Shown here in pieces: positions 58,501 to 64,000 of a DNA stretch of 64,000 nucleotides (position 1 is its first letter; each line of letters begins with the position of its first letter). The notes below the pieces were generated by a model. It ran no database searches. It was given only the letters and a program-made list of their open reading frames with translations, and was not told where the DNA came from. This stretch comes from Ostreococcus mediterraneus (taxonomy: Eukaryota; Chlorophyta; Mamiellophyceae; Mamiellales; Bathycoccaceae): the NCBI GenBank assembly GCA_012295225.1, contig WMKK01000011.1, positions 34,860 to 98,859 on the forward strand, read 5' to 3'. A program made the translations under genes and the position numbers.

Positions 58501-59282
58501 CAGGAAAATGCTCGGTGAAGATGGAGTGCTACATGCTCGAGCTCTATCGCGACGAATTGATTGATCTACTTCGCCCACAAGGCGCGGGCGACGCACCGAA
58601 ACTTGACATCAAAAAAGACACGAAGGGTTGGGTCACAGTGCCGAACGCCACCGTCACAGAGGTGAGCAACGAGGATGACATATTGGATGTCATCCAAACA
58701 GGCTTGAAGGTTCGTAAAACAGCAGGCACTAAGATGAACGTCGAATCTAGTCGGTCGCACCTAATCTTTTCGCTCATCATCGAAACCACGGACTCGCAAA
58801 CAGGTACGATCACAAAAGGCAAACTTTCGTTTGTCGATTTAGCTGGAAGTGAACGAGTGAAAAAGTCTGGCGCCGAGGGAGACACACTCAAAGAGGCGCA
58901 AGCTATTAACAAGTCGCTTTCAGCGCTTGGCGATGTCATCTCTGCGCTTGCATCTGAGCAGCCACACATTCCGTATCGTAACCATAAGTTGACGATGTTA
59001 CTCAGCGATTCGATTGGTGGAAATTGCAAGACGCTCATGTTTGTCAACGTGTCGCCGACGGATGGAAACATTGAGGAAACGCAGAACTCTCTCACGTACG
59101 CGACGCGTGTGCGCACTATCAAGAACGACAACGGCAAAAATGTCATCACGAAAGAAGTCCAGGTGCTTCGTCAGCAGCTCGCGCACTGGAAGCAAAAAGC
59201 TGGTCAAGTGCAGGAACAAGACACCGTCGAAATCGCAGATGAGATACAAGTCGAAGACTTTAAGAACAAAATTGCGCTGTAA
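55581..59282 (+). CDS. KCBP: KCBP-like kinesin-14 with MyTH4-FERM and C-terminal motor
   Basis: The 1,233-residue protein has the plant-lineage KCBP layout: MyTH4 (about residues 75-225), FERM (about 240-560), coiled coil (about 600-850) and a C-terminal motor (about 855-1190). The motor has the P-loop GQTGSGKT (about 937), switch I NVESSRSH and switch II DLAGSE, with NKSLSALGDVI and PYRNHKLTMLLSDS. The neck-mimic/calmodulin-binding tail ITKEVQVLRQQLAHWKQKAG follows, as in KCBP. Known KCBPs are minus-end directed, bind microtubules and calmodulin, and are inhibited by Ca2+. The MyTH4-FERM head presumably binds cargo or a second microtubule. ATG 55581 gives a short acidic leader. Confidence 0.96.
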   Translation: MELTPITSPARAYVPGDDAIDAAAGLRERFALDALARGRSGSRGFLSRIASVGKRSPKTTRDDGGDDDVPHSPTSPVGEATLMDALTCSGTPLTTSMLRLSSDHQAKSVKLNAVLTTLVNEHEDMKSEDFASAVQKIAKEVIKREELADEMYAQLIRATRSTVGERSRRKAWELLRIFAALFAPSRDFIGFISEYMNEVASRGVVDVQPLARAALHTMKRTSKSAMRRHAPSAEEIVAFAKNEELRVVISFLDGTFEDLPYDMTTTVKEAVEELASVIKLQNHASFSLFTVRKFFGKITSNGKDGLLSEEHRDVGDGGFVSDALGDIRKMKTDATPSKASAVTTGVLFKKRMFRESDETIDEPTFVLLSYVQAKHDFIMGNYPLSRDDAALLAALQVQADEGPTLVEDVATLSMTLGKYLPRVMCNTRSSPDWAEHIARQHVPVKGLSSDEARLALLRMVRSLPYGNSTFFPARRVDDPIGLLPGKLIIGINKRGVHFFREQPMEYLYTADLRDIMQFGSAPHAIFFKMRVSGALHVFQFETKEGESVCMALQTHINDVMMKKLADRNAATPAKDATAMDASSRGEAVNSTSDAALAAASNEAFANQAKAGDSVSTQRQIRDLTHKLEQANAERTALMAQLGDINEAFHEANDRLEAERAAKMDIAAMMKSLEQQLRDERNAAPARADAVADRLGDLSSIQIKELQDELDIETKRARDGEAQLFELQQTVAVLEQKAKRTDATNADELARVNAEKQAEISELKDLYNASEATVGELKREIDALRSAQDEQKAALTEEMMKELNDLRELKAHFASQESTTRELMASQAEKIKELEEKYSQEVLLRRRYFNMLEDMKGKIRVYARTRPLTGIESSQNQKAVLAMPDEFTCAHPWRGEKKDRSYQFDECFPAMSSQEQVFEDTKYLVQSAMDGYNVCIFAYGQTGSGKTFTIYGDDENPGLTPRAMREVMRCIHRDSGKCSVKMECYMLELYRDELIDLLRPQGAGDAPKLDIKKDTKGWVTVPNATVTEVSNEDDILDVIQTGLKVRKTAGTKMNVESSRSHLIFSLIIETTDSQTGTITKGKLSFVDLAGSERVKKSGAEGDTLKEAQAINKSLSALGDVISALASEQPHIPYRNHKLTMLLSDSIGGNCKTLMFVNVSPTDGNIEETQNSLTYATRVRTIKNDNGKNVITKEVQVLRQQLAHWKQKAGQVQEQDTVEIADEIQVEDFKNKIAL

Positions 59283-59331
59283 TTTTAAAACGTTGTTACT
59301 CTTACCATTGCATGTACATTGCACCGCTCTT

Positions 59332-61971
59332 CTAATGCGTTAAAACTCTAGTGTTGTAGCTGCGGCAGTTTGCGCACGCGTGATAAACAAAGTGAAACTT
59401 GGCTTCAGATTCTTTGCAGCAATCATTGCAGAGAACTTTTTGCGTTTTCCCCTCAATTGACGTCGGCATACTATGTTCGCTTTCGTCTTCTAAAATTGCG
59501 TCAATCATTCTAAAATACACCGAAAAGTCACCCAATGATTTGCGACAGAGTGGGCACGTGTAGTAGTGGCGCGTGTACGTCGTAAAGCACGTGGCGTGCA
59601 TGAGATGGCCACACGGTAACTCTTTCACCGGCGTTTCAGACTCAGCCAAAAATTCCTTGCACACCGGACATTCAGTGTCCATGCCTCGTTCCGAACATTC
59701 GTGCTTACCATGTTGTAAGCTCACACACGCGTTGCACTTCATACAGTGAAAGAAGTCCACACCGAGGCCTTTGCCTCTTCGACAGACGTTGCAAAATGGG
59801 CAATGATAAATCGCCGCCGAAGAATCGTCAAATAGGTTGCACACGTTGCAGTGGTACTTCGCCATAGACGTCTTACAATTTAAACACTCCGCAGCGACAG
59901 GTTGTCGCACATTGCAATCCGTGCACACCATTTGCTTGATGTTGTATCGGTTCACGGTGTGGTCGCTGACATCGTCGTGGCAAAATCGACACGTAAACGC
60001 TTGGTCGCAGCACGGTGCGACGAGTTTACACTTGCGTTTGTAATGCTTGCAACCGCCAGTTGGCCCGTCATCAATGGGTTGGCACACTGGTTCTTTCACT
60101 TCCGACCCGCCGGAAGCGCTTAGTTCGCTCGTCTTTTCTTGTTGAGCTTGTAACTGGTTACCGACGATCCATCGGGACGCGAGAAGATTTTGAATCAAAT
60201 ACGCCTTGCGTTCTGGAGCCAAAGTATCATCGCGATTCACCGCGCGCACGGCGTCTTCAAGTTGTATTTGATTCATCCTGAAAATATCTTCCCAACCGGG
60301 CTTGAATGTATCGGTGTCGACGGTCCCGGCGCGTAAGCGCAAATAATCTTGCACGTGCCCGATGCCTTCGTGCGCCGCGGGCGGTTGCTCCACTGCTTCC
60401 GCTTCGACCGATTCTTCTTCGCCAGGTTTGCTCTTCACCCAGTCGTCGCCACCTTCGATACCGTCCGTCTTACCTTCGTACCACGTGTTTAGCCATTGCG
60501 CGAAACGTGTGTTCTGAGTCGCGTGTCGCATGGAAGAAATCATGCCTTCGCGTTCGTTGTCGTTCAACGCGTTGCGCACCCAACTCAACATTGAGCGAAG
60601 AACTTCAGCCCCCGTGCGCCCGATAATTTGGCCAACGATTTTCTCTTGTTCTTCAAAGCTAAAGTGCTTCTCGAAGAGTGGCCAAAGCTCGGATTCTTCT
60701 TTGGCGACGTGTGTTTCGAGCGACACGCGCATCGCCACACATGCCTGCTGCAACGACTCCACCAAACCTTCACGAAAGCCCTTGGCTTTGCCATCGCCCG
60801 CAAATGATGCACGCATTTCGCCAATCAACGTCACGATGTCGTGCATGAGCTCAGCTTCTTGCTTGTGATCGAGCGTGTACGAATGACTGACGTTGTGCAA
60901 CGCGCTCTTGGCTTCGAGCGCGGGAAATACGATGTCATCTTCAGACATCGAGTGCGCCTCGTATACCCCGCGCAAGAAAACAAATCGCCCATCAATCATG
61001 CGTACCAAGCGTTCGTCGTCGTCGTTTGTGCCCTCGGTGGAGATGGCTAAGATGTCGTTCTCCAAGCGTCGCAGCTCGTGACGCAAGGCGTTGTGAAACT
61101 GAAAAATATGGTCAATAGGAAGCACCTTTTGCTTGCTCGTCGTTGACGCGACGTCAGCCTGTCGTCGGCGCTTACGCGCGGGCTCTTCAGTTTCGCCATT
61201 GGCATCGTCACTTGCACGTCCGCTCGTCGTCGTCGTCGTCGTCGGCTCCTCTGTGTCGTCGTCGCTCGCGCCGTCAAAGAGCGCGCACAAAATTGGCGTC
61301 GCCTTTGCTTCCGCTCTCCCATCGCTCGACAACGCTCGACGCAAGCCAGCGGCCGCAGCACACGTCGCGTTCGCTCGCATCTCACGCTCGAGCGCATCAA
61401 TCTCATCCCCTCGAGCCTCGTCCGCGGCAAAAGTCAACATGTCCCGAACGTCTGTCGTCGGCAACTTTGCGATAAACCGCCACACCAACTCCGCCTGTTC
61501 TTCGCGCTTAAATTTCGCCTCAAACATCGGTAACACGTGTTCACTCTCCTTCGCTAAATGTGCCTTTAACGTCGTGCGCGTCGCGTGCACGATGCGTGCC
61601 GCTTTTGCCCCGAGCTCCGCCCGTTCCTCCCTCGTCGTCGCTCGCGCCAACGCCTCCACGCACTGCGTCACCTCCTCAAACAACCATTCCTCCGCCTCGT
61701 GCTCAAACTCATACGCGCTCGCGACGTTATCAATTCTACTCGCCAACGTCGGAAGCAGTACGTCGTCTTCCGCGACCGTGTGCTTGCGATAGCGCGCGTC
61801 AAACGTCGCCCACGCGCGCGCCGACTCTCGCGCGGCTCCCGTCGCCGCCTCCGCCTCCGCCTCCGTCGCCTTGGCCGCGTGCGCGCACGTCTGTGCGAGA
61901 TCATCTAACGCGTGTTCGAACGCGCGCCGGAACACGGTGTGAAAAAGCGACGCCGCGCCCGCGTGCGCCAT
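59332..61971 (-). CDS. BTS: BRUTUS-like hemerythrin / CHY-RING E3 ligase
   Basis: The 879-residue protein starts at ATG 61971. Two hemerythrin/HHE domains lie in the N-terminal two-thirds (about residues 5-180 and 290-450), with His/Glu sets such as KHTVAEDDVLLP, HAEEWLFEE, AHSMSEDDIVFP and HVAKEESELWPLF. Then come a CHY zinc finger (CKHYKRKCKLVAPCC), a CTCHY finger (YHCNVCNLFDD), a RING (CPVCKEFL...PCGHLMH...CPLC) and a C-terminal zinc ribbon. Arabidopsis BTS has three hemerythrin domains and senses iron; here I see two. It probably works as an iron- or oxygen-sensing ubiquitin ligase; the role is from the family. Confidence 0.95.
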   Translation of the reverse strand: MAHAGAASLFHTVFRRAFEHALDDLAQTCAHAAKATEAEAEAATGAARESARAWATFDARYRKHTVAEDDVLLPTLASRIDNVASAYEFEHEAEEWLFEEVTQCVEALARATTREERAELGAKAARIVHATRTTLKAHLAKESEHVLPMFEAKFKREEQAELVWRFIAKLPTTDVRDMLTFAADEARGDEIDALEREMRANATCAAAAGLRRALSSDGRAEAKATPILCALFDGASDDDTEEPTTTTTTSGRASDDANGETEEPARKRRRQADVASTTSKQKVLPIDHIFQFHNALRHELRRLENDILAISTEGTNDDDERLVRMIDGRFVFLRGVYEAHSMSEDDIVFPALEAKSALHNVSHSYTLDHKQEAELMHDIVTLIGEMRASFAGDGKAKGFREGLVESLQQACVAMRVSLETHVAKEESELWPLFEKHFSFEEQEKIVGQIIGRTGAEVLRSMLSWVRNALNDNEREGMISSMRHATQNTRFAQWLNTWYEGKTDGIEGGDDWVKSKPGEEESVEAEAVEQPPAAHEGIGHVQDYLRLRAGTVDTDTFKPGWEDIFRMNQIQLEDAVRAVNRDDTLAPERKAYLIQNLLASRWIVGNQLQAQQEKTSELSASGGSEVKEPVCQPIDDGPTGGCKHYKRKCKLVAPCCDQAFTCRFCHDDVSDHTVNRYNIKQMVCTDCNVRQPVAAECLNCKTSMAKYHCNVCNLFDDSSAAIYHCPFCNVCRRGKGLGVDFFHCMKCNACVSLQHGKHECSERGMDTECPVCKEFLAESETPVKELPCGHLMHATCFTTYTRHYYTCPLCRKSLGDFSVYFRMIDAILEDESEHSMPTSIEGKTQKVLCNDCCKESEAKFHFVYHACANCRSYNTRVLTH

Positions 61972-62443
61972 GATGAATAAATTCGCGCAACCTCGAGCGA
62001 CGCAATCAAATTCACAGATCCAGTCGTTTCGTCGCGCGTCGCGCCCCGATTCGCGCCTCGCCGCGCGGCCCGCGCACTTGAATCACACGCACCGAACGAG
62101 CGCCGCCGCGGACGCGCGAGTTGTGCGTCGCGTCGCGTCGCCTCGGCGCGCGATTGAATGACGTTTGGCCACACTCGTTGACGCTTGACTTCATCCCGTC
62201 GCGGCTCATCCGCGCCCGGCGCCGTCATCGACGCGTTCGCGCACGGAACATCGCCGAGTGCGTGGCGCAGGCATGTTTGCGCGTTCGATGGCGCTCGACG
62301 GCGCGTGCGCGAGGCGCGTGGTTGTGGATAAGTGGTGCGAAAAAGTGCACCGACCAAAGCACTGCGATGGCCACGTCGCGCGCGCACGGACGCGCGTTCG
62401 CGCATCGCCGCGGCCTAGCGCGGACGAACGCACATCGTCGACG
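61972..62443. other. Divergent spacer between BTS-like and helicase genes
   Basis: No supported gene. Short frames here are out of phase with both neighbours and carry no recognisable motif. Confidence 0.5.
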
Positions 62444-64000
62444 ATGGCATCCATGTCTCGCGCGCGCGAACGTGAGGCGGATGCGGCGCTGGGGAGGGAG
62501 CCTCTGGGCGGAGCCGCGCTAGGCGGAGCCAAAGCGCTCGCGTGGTTGAAGGATGCGTGCGCGTGCGCCGCCGATCGCGTCGTGCTCGAGACGTTGAAGG
62601 GTGAAGGTTCCTTTTCTTTTGATACGTTCGATGTCACGCGCGAGATTGCGGCGAGCGCGAGGGGCACGGCACCGACTGAAAATGTTCGCCTGGCGTTGGC
62701 GCACCGACCGACGACAAATCCAATGTTTCTTCGCGCGGCGTACGATGCGTTATCTCGCGCGCTCGGGGGCGATAGCGCCGCCAAGGCGAGTGAAACATGG
62801 GCACAATTACGCACGTCTGTGGTGTTGGAGAAAAATAAACGCAAGGTGAAGGCGAAAAACGCGAAAGATGATGTAAAGAATGCGTCGACGTCGGCGACGA
62901 TTGACCGCGTGTCGACGTTTGTGAATAGAGGGAAAGAGTTATTAGCGCTCGAGCGCGAACAGGAAATCGCATCCACCTCGTCGGTGCGTTATGGTGACGA
63001 CGATGCGAGCGATGAGTACAGAGCGCGAGACGTTGCGAACGGATTGGTCGTTGTCGGCGCCACGCGCGGAGCCGACGGCGCGTCGCTTCTCGTCTTCAAG
63101 TCATTCAACGACAAAGATATCCCAAACCATGCCCTCACCGTGGGCGACCGCGTCTCCATCGACGTCATCGGTAATATTAGTGACGCTAAGCCGTCGTACG
63201 ACAGTTTTGATGAAGCTGAAGCCGATGTTGCGGTTTCGACGTCCCGGGAAGCGACGGTGCGCTTTTTGGGCGACGCCATGGACGCGCGCGTTTCGGCTCG
63301 TTTGCACGACGCGACATCCATCACGCTCGAGTACGGCGAGCGCGATGCGACGGGGATTATTCGTGAATTGGCGGGTAAGGTGTTAAGTCTAGCGCGCGTG
63401 CCGGATGTGACGACGTATGAGAGGCAAGTCAAGGCGTTGGACGCGTTGATGGCGGCGACGGCGGCGACGCGGTCAAATCCGGCGTGTTCGCGCGTCATCA
63501 ATGCGGTTTTCGATGCTTCCCGCACCGCTGAATGGCGCGACGACGACTTGAACACCATCACCGATGTCGACGCGGCCACCAGCGCAGCGGTCGCGACGGT
63601 ATCGGTCGAGTCCCTCGCCAATATCGTTCCGTTGACTCCGAGCGCCGAAACATTTGACGCGTCTCAAATCGTCGCCTCTCGCGCGGCGTCGACGTCCAAG
63701 TACCCCGTGGTGTGCATTCAAGGCCCACCAGGTACGGGTAAAACCGCCGTCGTCGTCGAAATCATCGCCCAAGCCATCGCTCGAGGCGAACGCGTGCTCG
63801 CGTGCGCGCCAAGTAATTTAGCCGTGGATAATTTGGTTGAGCGTTTGGCGGGCGTCGAGGGCGTCCGTCCGGTGCGCCTAGGCGCGCCCGAGCGCATCAG
63901 CGCCGCCGCGTTATCCTCATCCCTAGACGCCCAAGTCACGGCATATAGCGAAGCATTCTTTGCGCAGCAGCGTTTGGATTCACAGGATGCTGCGTTGCGG
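62444..64000 (+). CDS. IGHMBP2/SMUBP2-like superfamily 1B helicase (3' end outside window)
   Basis: ATG 62444 (MASMSRAREREADAALGREP) opens a frame that runs to the window edge, 519 codons in all. An Ala-rich N terminus and a helical region (TWAQLRTSVVLEKNKRKVKA) precede a beta-barrel-like region (NGLVVVGATRGADGASLLVF). The helicase core begins with motif I GPPGTGKT (about residue 428) and motif Ia ACAPSNLAVDNLVERL. This layout fits the DNA2/NAM7 group that includes SMUBP2/IGHMBP2 (plant homologues included). The later helicase motifs lie outside the window. Confidence 0.85.
   Translation, partial: MASMSRAREREADAALGREPLGGAALGGAKALAWLKDACACAADRVVLETLKGEGSFSFDTFDVTREIAASARGTAPTENVRLALAHRPTTNPMFLRAAYDALSRALGGDSAAKASETWAQLRTSVVLEKNKRKVKAKNAKDDVKNASTSATIDRVSTFVNRGKELLALEREQEIASTSSVRYGDDDASDEYRARDVANGLVVVGATRGADGASLLVFKSFNDKDIPNHALTVGDRVSIDVIGNISDAKPSYDSFDEAEADVAVSTSREATVRFLGDAMDARVSARLHDATSITLEYGERDATGIIRELAGKVLSLARVPDVTTYERQVKALDALMAATAATRSNPACSRVINAVFDASRTAEWRDDDLNTITDVDAATSAAVATVSVESLANIVPLTPSAETFDASQIVASRAASTSKYPVVCIQGPPGTGKTAVVVEIIAQAIARGERVLACAPSNLAVDNLVERLAGVEGVRPVRLGAPERISAAALSSSLDAQVTAYSEAFFAQQRLDSQDAALR

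Noticed and set aside
1-64000. Mobile elements, tRNA, rRNA, viral insertions
   Set aside because: I looked for transposase, reverse transcriptase, capsid and tRNA-like patterns by eye and saw none; a tRNAscan-SE and repeat search would settle it.

Overview
This is a gene-dense piece of a nuclear chromosome from a very small green alga. It carries eukaryotic core genes (PRP8, SF1, RPB10, NF-YC), plant-lineage genes (a PGRL1-like thylakoid protein, a plastid-type starch phosphorylase, a C-terminal-motor kinesin with MyTH4-FERM, a BRUTUS-like hemerythrin/RING protein) and almost no introns. Base composition is moderately GC-rich, intergenic spacers are mostly 100-500 bp, and GAC/GTC trinucleotide tracts are common. 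Together this suggests a Mamiellales prasinophyte, most likely an Ostreococcus; the species is inference.

Layout. 1-11036 (minus): one uninterrupted frame that runs off the left edge and encodes a giant protein with an N-terminal membrane domain followed by more than 3,000 residues of coiled coil, including a perfect 627-bp tandem duplication. 11377-14019: a two-repeat voltage-gated cation channel. 14290-16974: an mTERF-like candidate, an unknown protein whose ATG lies 37 bp from it in the divergent direction, and peptidyl-tRNA hydrolase 2. 17178-21202: a large predicted surface protein interrupted by an 897-bp sequencing gap. 21304-28505: PRP8, for which I infer a short first exon. 28771-29229: a small Cys-motif membrane protein. 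29392-32463: starch phosphorylase, for which I infer a transit-peptide exon. 32718-38577: a WD40 protein, SF1 with an extra RanBP2-type zinc finger, an SNM1-type nuclease and phosphatase inhibitor 2. 38712-42650: a single-chain SbcD-SbcC fusion with a likely organelle transit peptide. 42703-47238: an Sfi1-like protein, the PGRL1-like protein, NF-YC and a small secreted protein. 47327-52791: a BAT2/PRRC2-like protein, an acidic repeat protein, RPB10, a 79-residue protein and a 2OG-Fe(II) oxygenase. 53066-64000: an MBD4-like glycosylase, the KCBP-like kinesin, the BRUTUS-like protein and the 5' part of an IGHMBP2/SMUBP2-like helicase that runs off the right edge.

The window is a set of independent housekeeping and plant-type genes rather than one operon-like system. 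Three genes concern DNA repair (SNM1-like nuclease, SbcDC fusion, MBD4-like glycosylase) and two concern pre-mRNA splicing (PRP8, SF1). The most unusual items are the SbcD-SbcC fusion, the giant membrane-anchored coiled-coil protein with its exact internal duplication, and the SF1 carrying an extra RNA-binding-type zinc finger. I saw no transposon, viral element, tRNA, rRNA or CRISPR array.
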